Source of the DNA: Pisaster brevispinus
Taxonomy: Eukaryota > Echinodermata > Asteroidea > Forcipulatida > Asteriidae
Reading direction: 5' to 3'
NCBI GenBank assembly: GCA_023634235.1
Contig: JAMKCF010000015.1
Coordinates: forward strand, 12,310,087 to 12,374,086
Length of the DNA: 64,000 nt
Notes under the pieces: model-generated
What the model was told of the DNA's origin: nothing
What the model saw: only the letters and a program-made list of their open reading frames with translations
The model's database searches: none
Part shown: piece after piece, positions 1 through 10,589 of the stretch
How positions within the stretch are numbered: the first letter of the stretch is position 1
Layout: each line of letters starts with the position of its first letter
Program-made: the position numbers and the translations under genes

Positions 1-840
1 GCAGAGTTAAAGGGCAAAGCGTTAGATGTGTACTCGCGTTTGGCAACAGAAGAAGCAACCATTTACGACTCGTATAAAGATGCACTCTTGAAAAGATTTC
101 ACCTCACCGCTATAGGGTTCAGGCAAAAATTCAGAGAAATTAGAGCAGAACAGGGCGAAACCGCACCTCAATTTGTAGCTCGTTTAGACTGTACCCTGAC
201 GCGATGGTTAGAAATGGACAAAACAGAAAAAACGTATGGTGGTTTGAAGGATCTGATACTACGTGAACAATTCCTGAACAGTAGCAGCGAAGAGTTACGC
301 TTATTTCTCAACAAACGAAAACCAAAAAGCGTTATGGAAATGGCGCGTTTAGCAAAACAGTACGCAGATGCACATTGTATGTTTGGCCTACCCCAGATGA
401 TGCAAAGTAGTGTTAAACGACCGAATCAAAGTACTAGACCTCCTTACGTTCGAAAACCGGAAAATAAGCAGCCGTTTAAAATGCAAAACGCAGCATGGTC
501 TAATCTGTCCGGTAACCGTAATTATCAGCGTACAGAGGGAAACAGAGGTCCTCCTACTTGTTTTATCTGTCACAAAGTTGGGCATATAGCGCGAAATTGC
601 CGCAGTAGACCCCGAAACTACAATCAAGTCGCAAGCATTATTGCAACTACGCTTACAAACGTTTTGGATGACACAAACTTGAATGAGCGGGATGCGAAAT
701 TGACAAGGCATAATGAGCAGTCACATACCGCCCAAACCGCGCCCACTTATGAAACTGTAGCATGCATTATTAGTCCGCGCACTCTTAGTAAGTGTTGCTC
801 ACAAAATGGCTATGTAAAACTGACATGTGGTCATCAGTGA
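1..840 (+). pseudogene. Gag of the Gmr1-like element, 5' truncated by the window
   Basis: The frame is open from base 1 to a TGA at 838-840, so the true start is upstream; the GTG at 28 is not the start. The middle part has the charged helical character of a gypsy gag capsid region. A CCHC zinc knuckle (CFICHKVGHIARNC) lies at about 568-600 and would bind the element's RNA. The terminal TGA is in the same frame as the protease, so either readthrough was used or this is a disabling stop. Confidence 0.85.
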
Positions 841-1100
841 CCAGTTATGAGCGCTGCCTGCCAAGATAAAAATCCTGCCTCACTACCAGTAGTCGACGGT
901 TTGATTAATGGAAAAACTGTCAAAGTACTACGCGATACAGGTTGTAGTGGTATTGTAGTGAGAAAAGATCTAGTCATGAATGGGCAAATGACAGGTCAGG
1001 AAAGGTCATGTTCTCGCAGATCGAACCATTCGCAAAGCTGCAATCGCTGTCGTAAATCTTGACACACCTTATTTCGTCGGTTCATGTGACGCACTTTGTA
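841..1100 (+). pseudogene. Retropepsin-like protease remnant
   Basis: A peptide around 895-965 contains the aspartic protease signature DTGCSGIVV with its catalytic Asp. The frame stays that of gag until about 1000. Past that point the family-like sequence (NLDTPYFVG, then LCMQNPVYDVIIGN) continues one frame over, so a frameshift lies near 1000-1030. The protease is broken. Confidence 0.75.
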
Positions 1101-2620
1101 TGCAAAATCCAGTATACGACGTGATCATTGGTAACATTGTAGGTGCGAGAGAACCTAGAGATCCAAATTCAAATTGGCTGAACACAAAAACACCAGCAAA
1201 GAAAGAGAGTTGTGTTTTTCCAGAAAGGACACCAATATCAGAACCACTTTTGTCTAATGCTGTTGAGACTAGAGCACAAAAACTAAAAAGTGAAAAACAT
1301 GTGAAGAGGCTGAATGTGCCAAAAGAATTACCTGAAATAGATCGCAAAGAAATCAAACTTGCGCAGCAGAATGACCCGTCTCTAAATGTAGTCCGTGAAT
1401 TCGCAAATAGTAAGAACGAAAAGAAAACTAGAAATGGCGCAGTGACCAATTTCTTATGGTCAGATGGTTTACTCTACGGCAAGTTCACATCCCCTAGTTA
1501 TGACTTTGGCCAACCTTGCATTCAGTTAGTGGTGCCTTCGAATTATCGCAACTACATAATGACAATTGCACATGATTCCATTTTGGGTGGACACCAAGGC
1601 TCAAAGAAAACGGCAGATAAAGTTCTCCGTAATTTCTATTGGCCAGGTGTTCAAGCGGATGTCACTCGGTACTGCAGGTCATGCGACATTTGCCAGCGTA
1701 CAATTCAAAAGGTAGAGTTTGCAAAGTTCCTTTGGGTCAAATGCCCGTAATAGATACGCCTTTTCAACGAGTAGCGATGGATATATTAGGTCCGATCCAC
1801 CCGATCTCAGAAAAGGGCAACCGTTATGTCCTAACGCTAGTTGACTATGCAACACGCTACCCCGAGGCAGTCCCCCTCAGAAACATCGAAACAACCACGG
1901 TAGCCGAGGCAATGGTAGATATATTCACCCGTGTATGTATACCCAGAGAAATCTTGACTGATCAAGGCTTGCAATTCACATCAGATTTGATGCGCGAAAT
2001 TAGCCGCTTACTTTCGATAGGCCAACTCACAACAACTCCGTATCATCCCGCATGCAACGGACTTATAGAAAGATTCAATGGTTCACTTAAACAAATGCTA
2101 AAGAGGCTCTGTTCAGAAAAAACTCAAAATTGGGACAGGTACATGTACATAGGACCCTTGCTTTTCGCATATCGTGACACACCTCAATCTAGTAGCGGTT
2201 TCGCTCCATTCGAATTGCTCTATGGTCGATCCGTACGTGGGCCCATGTCTATTCTTAAGGAATTATGGACAGGCAATAAGAACGATGATGAAGAAATGAA
2301 AACCACGTATCAGTATGTCATAGACTTGCGCGAGCGAATTGAAGAAACATATAAAATTGCACAGGAGGCGTTGACAAAATCGTCAGACCGAAACAAAAAA
2401 TACTACACGTATGAGAAGTTTCAAACCAGGCGACAAAGTCCTACTTCTTCTACCCACCGATCGCAATAAGTTACTGCTCCAGTGGAAAGGACCATTCCCA
2501 GTTCTTGAGAAAATAAGTCAGTTAGACTATCGCATCGATTTGTTTGGAAAAGCTAAGATTTTTCACGCGAACTTACTAAAAAAATACATACCGCGTAAAG
2601 AAGTCACAGCACCCAAAGTG
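1100..2620 (+). pseudogene. Integrase region (H2C2, catalytic core, GPF/Y-like tail), frameshifted
   Basis: The integrase spans three reading frames. An H2C2 zinc-binding module (HDSILGGHQ, then CRSCDICQ) lies at about 1570-1705. A frame change near 1710 leads into the catalytic core: first Asp in VAMDILGP near 1780, second in LTDQGLQFTSD near 1960, and the Glu in NGLIERFNG near 2065. A second frame change near 2410-2440 leads to a tail with WKGPFPVLEK and KIFHANLLKKY (about 2485-2585), which matches a GPF/Y module. It sits upstream of reverse transcriptase. Confidence 0.85.
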
Positions 2621-3790
2621 CCCTTACCAGAACTAGAATCAGAACACATCCTCGAATGTGCTAGCGTTGCACTTATCGAATGCGAGCAATCATGCGATCA
2701 GGACGAACCGATAGAAGATGCAAAAATTGACAATGCAGATATTCTCATGCTCCCATCGCTACAACAGAAAGAAACAATAGAAGATGTAGACATCAATCAA
2801 GAACTATTCACGGAACAAATCCATGAAATAAAACGCGTACTTGGAAATTTTCGTGATTTGCTCACCGACGTACCAGGGAAAACGAACCTAGGTTTTCACG
2901 ACATACGAGTAGAAACTGATGCAGCCATTCGCAGTAAACCGTATCCGCTCCCGTATGCGTTAATTGACACTGTTAATGATGAAGTCGAGAGTATGCTCCG
3001 GATGGGCATAATAGAAAAGTCTGAATCGCCGTATGCATCCCCTATAGTGCTTGTCAAGAAACCTGATGGTTCAAATCGCTTCTGTATAGACTTTCGGAAA
3101 CTTAACAAAATAACAGTCTTTGATGCAGAACCCATCCCAAATCAAGAACATATATTTTCACGTATAGCAAAGCATCACTTCTTCAGCAAAATTGACTTGA
3201 CCAAGGGATACTGGCAAGTGCCGATGAATCCTGACGCAAAAGCGAAAACTGCATTCATTGCCCCAAATGGCTTATATCAGTTCAAAATGATGCATTTTGG
3301 TCTAGTAAACGCTTCGGCAACGTTTAGTCGCATAATGAGGTCACTCACAAACGGCTTAAACAACATTGATAACTACATAGATGATATTCTAGTTCATAGC
3401 CAGTCATGGGAGGTACACGTCAATACACTTAGCGCGCTTCTACTTAGACTTAGGAAGGCTGGTTTAACTGCACGACCAAGCAAATGCTCAATTGGTATGG
3501 GCAACATCATATTTCTCGGACACACCGTAGGAAATACAACCATTTCGCCACAACCACAAACAGTCGAAAACATTCAGAACTGTCCGCGACCGATAACCAA
3601 GAAACAAGTTCGACCATTTCTAGGCCTATCTGGGTATTACAGAAAATTCATTCCCAACTACGCAGCCATTGCAGCACCTCTTTCAGACAAGACGAAGAAC
3701 AAAGAACCAAACAAAATTGATTGGGGTACTAGTCAACAGCTTGCATTTGACAAACTCAAGAAATGTCTCGCCTCTGAGCCCGTATATTGA
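2620..3790 (+). pseudogene. Reverse transcriptase of the Gmr1-like element
   Basis: This runs on without interruption from the integrase tail in one long open frame (2411-3790). A linker of about 90 residues is followed by fingers/palm motifs: SPIVLVKKPDGSNRFCIDFRKLN (about 3040-3105, abbreviated here by its key residues KPDG..RFC.D.RKLN), FSKIDLTKGYWQVPM, and the catalytic YIDDILVHS at about 3373-3400. A connection region with FLGLSGYYRKFIPNYA follows. It ends at a TGA where the RNase H frame begins, so the two domains are separated by a frameshift. Confidence 0.87.
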
Positions 3791-4190
3791 AGCTGCCAAA
3801 CTTCGAAAAGACGTTTACTTTGCGAACCGATGCGTCCGACTTAGGTATAGGCGCCGTATTGCTTCAGGAACAAGACGATACACTATTTCCAGTAGCATAT
3901 GCTAGTAGAAAGCTACTAAATCGCGAGCGTGCATATTCTTCCATCGAGAAAGAATGCTTAGCTCTAGTATGGGGAGTTCAAAAGTATCAGACATACCTGT
4001 ATGGAAACCGTTCGTAGTTGAAACAGACCATCAACCACTCATTTTCATGCAAAAAGCGAAAGTTACCAATGCACGAATTATGCGTTGGGCCCTCGCCCTA
4101 CAGCCGTACCGCTAGCGCATAGTAGCTATTAAAGGAACTGACAACGTAGGCGCTGATTTCCTCAGCCGAAAAATTTGTAAACAGTTTTAA
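3787..4190 (+). pseudogene. RNase H domain, last part of pol, frameshifted
   Basis: The sequence has the RNase H active-site elements LRTDASDLGIGAVL, then YSSIEKECLALV, and, after a frame change near 4010, ETDHQPLIF. It finishes with DNVGADFLSR and a TAA near 4189. A TAG near 4113 interrupts it. Nothing resembling integrase follows. Only about 50 bases separate the end of pol from the purine-rich tract and LTR, which confirms that RNase H is the terminal domain. Confidence 0.8.
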
Positions 4191-4228
4191 GTCGCACAAC
4201 AATTAGAAAAATGTGATACATTTTCTCA

Positions 4229-5498
4229 AAAATCGGGGGTGAATTGTAACACTAGTATTTTGGGGGGTTTGTTTTGTTGTTGCATGCGTTAACCCATCTT
4301 GGCATAGTGTGAAGTGCGCATTCGTGTGGTCGTCCAAAAGTTTGTAGCCAATAAATAATTAGGAAATTCCCGCAAGTTTTATTTTATCCAGTCAAGCCTA
4401 AGGCGGTTAAGCTGCGGTTACGGGGTGTTGTTGTTGAATATGTGTATTGTTCAGTAATTAATTTCATTGTCCAGACCTTTTGTACTTTGTTGTGGTATGT
4501 TTGTTTGGAAAGTGGTGTGAGTGTAAGAGAGAGAGATTGGTAGATGGTGAAAACACTCTTGACGGAGAAAGACGTTTCAAAAAAAGAACTAAAACCTGAG
4601 TGTGTGTGAGAGGAGGGAAAGGGACCGGTGCCAGCTAACCAAAAAAAAAAACCGCCTGAAACAGCAGGCTCTCCCTACAATCTGTTTGTGGAATTAGCCA
4701 CAAGAAAAACAAATCGTTAATCCGACAAATCCAGTGTCGAGAAGAGATTTTGTTTTCTCCAATTTGTAACAACACTAAGCCCGTCAGGAGGTACCTCACC
4801 AGTATTAAAAGCAACCATGGCCGTGGGTTCGCAGTAACAACCCCTTCTTGAGAAGAGACTTATCAATGGCGCTGGCCGATTATGATGTATGAGAAGCACC
4901 GAATGTGAGACGTGGCAGTCAGAGGTGCACTTGACGTTCTGGAGTTGAACTCCTCCTTGATGAGTTAATTAGGATGATGTAAAGCTTCAATATATATTGA
5001 GTTTACAATCTGTATGTACTAACAGAAACTGAATGTGGAGTAATCCATAAGTCGAAATGACATAGATAAAAACTGTCTAATAGTAAGAAAAGTACAACGA
5101 ATTCCATGTGAATGAAACTTGTAACGAAGTGAGTGGAAAAACGATACAGTAACATATAGTAAAACTGTACGGGATTAATTGTTTGTTAATCGAATTTAAT
5201 ATAATAGACAACAGTATCAGGAAAACCGTTAGATGAAGTGATTTGAGTATGTATCAAATCGAGACGGATCAATTATAGATCTATAAACGCTGTAAACAAT
5301 TTTCATAAATTTAATAATTTCAAATAAATGTAATTTTGTTCTATTCATAAGTTGCTTTTTTGTCGGCCGTTTCAATTCCTTCTTGTCTATAGTTCCAGGT
5401 GCAATTCAAACCGGGGTCACCATTAGCAACATTTAATGAGAGGAGTTTTATATCACTACCCAATTCCAGTAATGGTGACAGTCACAATAAACATTACA
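4229..5498 (+). repeat. Polypurine tract and probable 3' LTR of the Gmr1-like element
   Basis: A purine-rich stretch (aaaatcgggggtgaa, 4229-4243) directly precedes TGTAACAC at 4245, the expected position and sequence for an LTR start. The stretch after it is non-coding. A terminus ending TTACA at 5494-5498 mirrors the TGTAA start and would give an LTR of about 1.25 kb. The 5' LTR is not in the window, so the 3' end cannot be proven and could lie earlier. Confidence 0.5.
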
Positions 5499-8400
5499 TT
5501 TTCTCCAAAATACTCCCAGACAAAAACCTAAAAAAGCGAGGTCAAACAAACCAAATGACAGATGACCCGTGACGTCGGTGGTGGCTAGTTGATTTTGACC
5601 TTCATGGAAGTACGGGGCAAACGCAATTTAAACCCAAAACTTCACCATCTGCAATCAACACGGTCGTGGACTATGGAATAAAACAATTTCAATCACACAA
5701 CAGGGTCATAGCAATATAAAATGCTGCCACTGCGCAGACCTCGTCCTTCCAGTCTCCTTACAACGAGAGCACACTATACGAACAGTTTTAAAACAACCAA
5801 ACTGGTCAATTTAAAGCTTTCGTTTTTCTTTGTACATGGTTTCGTAAAAGAATACTTAAAAACGCCATAAATAACAGTGAAAAATAAATGAAAACAACGA
5901 ACACCAAATTAAAACAACTGCTTTTCTAGTTTTTAAAACAAAATTTAAACCCCACTGTAATCTACTTGACACGTACATTTTTAAAGTATGTGGTAACGGA
6001 CCAGACATCCTTTCTATGCCATATTGCTTTTTATAATAGAATACTTACGGCCATGGACAAAGTGTATTCAGCTTATATGCTTACTCGTCAAACCACATGC
6101 CACATTATACTCTCAACAGATTCAGTTTATTTACTTCTTTAAAACCAAATGTAAATATAATAAATCATACCTGATAACGTAGCTATCATCAGACTGGCAA
6201 GCACTGCTCCGTTCATTCTCGAAGATGCAATAATGTATAAGTGTTGGGTGAATCTCAGACAGACCTAAAGCAAAAATGCCACCACTCTGGTGCAGTCTGT
6301 AACGCCCTGGACAGCTACTGTCTGACTGGTTGAGACTAGATACACGTTTTGGCGAAGCCAAAACCTTGGCTCTATATTACCCAGATTAGTAACATAGCGC
6401 TTTGCCGCCTCAACAATAGAGACGTCATCGGCTTGTTGTCACGACTCTCACGACTACAACTGATACTAAAAATTGCAGCCAGTAAATCTAGAAAAAAAGT
6501 TGATCATGCAAATTTGAGAAGCCATCCTCAACGCTGGGCGTTTCTTTTCATTTTTTTAAAAATCAATTTTGGTACTTGCACTACAGGTAGTTTACGCAAA
6601 GCCACCAGCCACGTATAGCTACACAGCTTCGATTTATTTTCCCTAAGAAAAATGTTGTCGAGGTGGAAAAACAAGGAGGAATTTCAAACATAATTACTTT
6701 AAACTCCAGCAACTTGCTTGAATACAAAATACATGAATCATTGAAATGAGGACCCCAAAACACAAACCCTCACCTAATGTAAACACCACAAAAACAACAG
6801 TGAATGAACACAATTCAGAACAAACACTTACAAGAAAACTGACATTAACCCAAGAGTAAACGCATACTGTGTAAGTTCAATCGTATTCTAAGTTGTTGGT
6901 GACCCTGTCTAGTGTTGCCTTTGGGTAGGGAGTGTTCGTTGCGCGTTCAGTTTGCGCGTTAACATTGCAAACGCACAAAACACAACGGTACTCGCAGGGT
7001 TGAGTTAAAACGTAGCCCTTATTGTCTTACTTGCTAGGATAGCAGCCCGACTCTGTAACAACTCAAATGACATCACAGTCGCAAAACAACGAACAAAAGG
7101 TCCTTGAAATGGGCTTGACAATGGTATTCAACTTTTGCAAACCCTGCATTTGTGTTAGTGGTGAGTTGACCGTCCGTACTTTGTTCAAGTCTCTTTGGCT
7201 GCTCTATGCACACACAAAAAGTTGTAGTCTAAATTGTGTAAACAAATAACAAACAATTTAAAGCAGCTTTATTTATCTCATTTATTCATTTGGTATAAAT
7301 AAGTCAACACTTTGACTTTCCCTTTAGTATCACTCAAACATTTAACCAACATAACGTCTTCACTGTTACTAATTAGACCGTAAATGCATAACGGTTACTG
7401 TTTTGAAGAAGAAAACAAATTGCGTACAATTTGCATATAGTTTGCATTCTATTTGAATAAGTACGAAATACTAAATGAGATTTATATGGCGTGAGTGTAT
7501 TCATTAAAAAAGTCGAAGATCGTCATCAGCATCACCATTTACGAACGTTTTTTCTCAACTGACACGAGTGCCTAGTCAACAGAGGGCGTGGTGTGGTCCC
7601 AGAACGTGCCGTAGCTATTTCGCGCATGTGCGGTACTCGATGAGTAGCTTGGAAAGACTCACTCACTTTTACAAACTAAAGCAGAGACAAATAAAAATTG
7701 CTTCAATAAGTTTTTAACGAAAGAAAAGAATATTTCAAATAAAAACACATTTCTTTAAATCTGGTTTAGCGGTACTAACATTAGTCATGTATTAGTCCTT
7801 GCATTGGCCGCCATATCAGTCATTGATCTTCATAGCCTTAAATGAGGGCACTGTTTGGGTCTTGTGACGTCACGTGCAAGAGATCTATTGTCGTTTGAAC
7901 TGACAAGGTTATATTTATTTTTCCTTTTAGACATTACATGTCTGCTTTGAAATTAAGCATTTAACAAAAAAGGGAAGAAAATGTGTTGTACTGTTGGAAT
8001 CCGTTTGTATAGCGGGTACATTAACTTTGAATTATTTCCTACTTATAGGTATCGGCTCTTCATGATGGACCAGAGGGGAACCGTTAACCTCGACCTCATC
8101 AACCTTGATCCCATAATGTTATGAGATTGATCCTCACTGAGGCAGTTACGGCTACCGATTACCTCACACACCAACTTATGAGGGCATTAGTTGGCTAAGA
8201 CCCCTATCATGTCAAAATCAAATAATCCTTCATCATGGTGCGGCCATCTTGATATTCAGTCATTTAAATCATTATAACCAAAACGAGGCTTGAAAGAGAA
8301 TTAGTCCAGTTCCTTTTGGTACAATGACATTTAGCATTCAACACCCTTAATGGCGACCGGGAACAAGACCAATATGGTTGCAGCATGATAAAGGAATATC

Positions 8401-9640
8401 AAGATCACTGGTACTCTACCCCGGGTATGCCTCTTTTTTTTACGTCTGCAAGTGTCCTATGCAGGTCAAACTAGCCGGGTCTTGTCCCCTCTGGTAGAGG
8501 CAAATAAGGACAGATTGGTGACTGAGCGCTGCTGCCACCAGCTGTGTTCATCATGCTGATCCGTAGGTGACTCCCATGTGATGTATAACACAGGACAAAC
8601 TGATGACGTAGAAAGACGCAATGAAAGGTCAACTCTGTGAAATGCTTTGTGTGAGTTTGAATCATTAGCTGTGTCCGAACTTGCGGCTACGGCTACGGCT
8701 ACGGCTGAGAGCAGAGACACATGCATTCATGCCTTCACTATGGGATGTTAGTATACAGTGATGAAACATCCGGAGTAGCCAAAAATGCAGAGTCAGGTAT
8801 TTGATGCTTGACATCCTCTTTTTTAGGGAGGAAGTCTGTGGTATCCTTTATGAAGGAAGGGATGCCGGAGACTAGGGGGTTGAGAAACCTATCTTCAAAC
8901 TCATGTAGAGATGGCACCTTATGAGTGTGTTGATAATGTCAGAATTTTCATTGTAAATTGCCCCCCCCCCTTCAATTTGTAGTAAACCTTTACTCCACCT
9001 GTATAATAATGGATTAGTCCAATACAGCCACATCAGCAAGGGTTACATGTGTGCAGGATGTTGGTCATTTTTTATACCAGTGATGACCACTACCACACAC
9101 TAAAGGATCTATTGTTGGCTTTGTGTCATGATTTGACCAGTATCTTGAAAACAGTTGGAAGTTTTCACCCTCAATGTTACAAGGAAAGATTGATTTTGAA
9201 CTTGAAAGACAATTAGTTATTTGTTACAATTGAGTTTGGAGTCATATTTCATTAGATTCCAACGGGTGGAACGGATGCAACATAACTCCACCCTTCACAT
9301 TTCTAAAAAAAATCAAACAAACAAACTAGCTAAATCTCTTACCATTTTGCTCTGTCTGTACTTCACTTAGTCCACACATACTGCGACAGTTATAAATGTA
9401 CTCAAAAACTTTGTAGATGTAATTCCTGTAAACCAAACAAACAATCAACGGTCAAAACAGGCTGACAAAACAAAAAAAGGAAAGACTTTTTGAGACTCCT
9501 TTTCATCTGGTTGAGTTTTCTCCTAAGGGTGATCTGCAAGAGGCCTCTCTGAACAGTTGGCTCATGACAAGGCCAGTCTATTTCTTAAATCCAAAGACTG
9601 TCAACGAAATTGAGAAAAACAATTATTGTATAGTCTCATT
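5499..9640. other. Stretch without a supported gene
   Basis: A/T-rich intergenic or intronic sequence. I see a short (GGCTAC)n run near 8690-8706, a poly-C run near 8960 and a possible exon on the minus strand (see 6171-6361), but no coding gene or recognised repeat. The direction of the POLR3A remnant means this would be its 3' side. Confidence 0.4.
6171..6361 (-). CDS. Possible first exon of an unidentified gene
   Basis: From an ATG at 6361 the minus strand is open for 63 codons and reaches a good splice donor (CAG then GTATGA) at 6171/6170. The peptide is polar and Ser/Cys-containing with no motif I recognise. No partner exon was found downstream. It could equally be a chance open stretch. 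Confidence 0.2.
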
Positions 9641-9687
9641 AAGGGGGCTCAATAGAGGGCAGTATTTATCAGTTCATCTCAGAGCTG

Positions 9688-9868
9688 TGTATTGAGAGTT
9701 GTGACGTGGAGGGACCAGTTTTACCTTCATTCACGTGGTTGCTGGATAGCATTTTTTTCCAAATGCAGCACAACCCAATTGGCAGACTAGTCTGGCAACA
9801 TGTATTCTCCCATGCGTTTTTTTAACACAAAATGGCTTCTAATCAGAAGTTGTTGCAACTCTCTCAAT
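9688..9868 (+). repeat. Left inverted arm of the minisatellite element
   Basis: Runs from agagctgtgtattgagag to gttgttgcaactctct. It matches the reverse complement of 10093-10272 in several blocks (for example ccaaatgcagca and acacaaaatggctt). Confidence 0.75.
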
Positions 9869-10092
9869 ACAAAAGTCTCAATAGGTGGCAGTATTTATCA
9901 GTTAATCTCAGTACATAAGGCTCAATAGGTGGCAGTATTTATCAGTTAATCTCAGTACATAAGGCTCAATAGGTGGCAGTATTTATCAGTTAATCTCAGT
10001 ACATAAGGCTCAATAGGTGGCAGTATTTTTCCATTAGTCTCAATACAAAAGGCTCAATAGTTGGCAGTATTTATCAGTTAGTCTCAGAGCCG

Positions 10093-10272
10093 TTTATTTG
10101 GAGAGTTGCAGCAACTTGCGATTAAAAGCCATTTTGTGTAAACAAATACAAAATAACAAAAACGCACAGGCAAATACAGGGTGCCAGCCTTGTCTACCCA
10201 TTTGGTCATGCTGCATTTGGACAAAAAAACATATTGACCGAAGAAAACTGGTCTCTCAATATACAGCTCTAG
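10093..10272 (-). repeat. Right inverted arm of the minisatellite element
   Basis: Reverse-complement partner of 9688-9868. Its outer end reads tttggagagttgcagcaact and its inner part carries aagccattttgtgt and tgctgcatttgg. The two arms differ by small insertions and substitutions, so the duplication is not recent. Confidence 0.75.
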
Positions 10273-10529
10273 TTAGTCTCAATACAAAAGGCTCAATAGT
10301 TGGCAGTATTTATAAGCAAATCTCAATACAAAAGGCTCAATGGGGGCAGTATTTATCAGTTAGTCTCAAGACAAATGCTCAATAGGGGGCAGTATTTATC
10401 AGCGAGTCTCAATACAAAAGGCTCAATAGGGTCAGTATTTATTAGTTAGTCTCAACACAAAATGCTCAATAGGTGGCAGTATTTATCAGTTATTCTCAAT
10501 ACAAAAAACTCCATACGGGCAGTATTTAC

Positions 10530-10589
10530 CTTGACTAGTCTTCTCTGCATGTAACCAGTCGGCAGTTTTAGCAGCAGTATCCACCATAC
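10530..10589 (-). pseudogene. POLR3A: POLR3A-like exon with a 2-bp deletion
   Basis: Acceptor CAG before 10589, donor GTAAAT after 10530. It begins MVDTAAKTA in phase with the previous exon, but the conserved continuation GYMQRRLVK is found in another frame. The exon is 60 bp where 62 would be expected, so a 2-bp deletion (or a sequencing error) lies at about 10557. The donor lies inside the terminal unit of the minisatellite. Confidence 0.75.

Larger units (their letters stand above)
1..5498 (+). mobile_element. Gmr1-like Ty3/gypsy LTR retrotransposon, partial and broken
   Basis: Gag, protease, integrase, reverse transcriptase and RNase H can all be read on the plus strand, in that order, followed by a purine-rich tract and a probable 3' LTR. 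Typical Ty3/gypsy elements place integrase last. Integrase ahead of reverse transcriptase, with gypsy-type domain sequences and a GPF/Y-type integrase tail, is the hallmark of the Gmr1-like group described from deuterostomes. The 5' LTR and start of gag lie outside the window. The coding region carries a stop after gag, at least four frame changes and another stop in RNase H, so this copy cannot make its proteins. The right boundary is tentative. Confidence 0.88.
9645..10530. repeat. 44-bp minisatellite with inverted arms
   Basis: A 44-bp unit (ctcaataggtggcagtattt, then atcagttaatctcagtacat, then aagg) is repeated in tandem, with about four near-identical units between 9880 and 10075 and more diverged units from 10273 to 10530. 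One isolated unit precedes at about 9647. Two arms of about 180 bp, at 9688-9868 and 10093-10272, bracket the central block in inverted orientation. Such a core-plus-arms layout is seen in some non-autonomous mobile elements, but I cannot assign a family. The array ends exactly at the splice donor of a POLR3A-like exon. Confidence 0.85.

Noticed and set aside
9330..9430. Possible minus-strand exon with AG and GT boundaries
   Set aside because: The phase-0 reading expected after the POLR3A-like exon hits a stop, and the other reading matches nothing I know.
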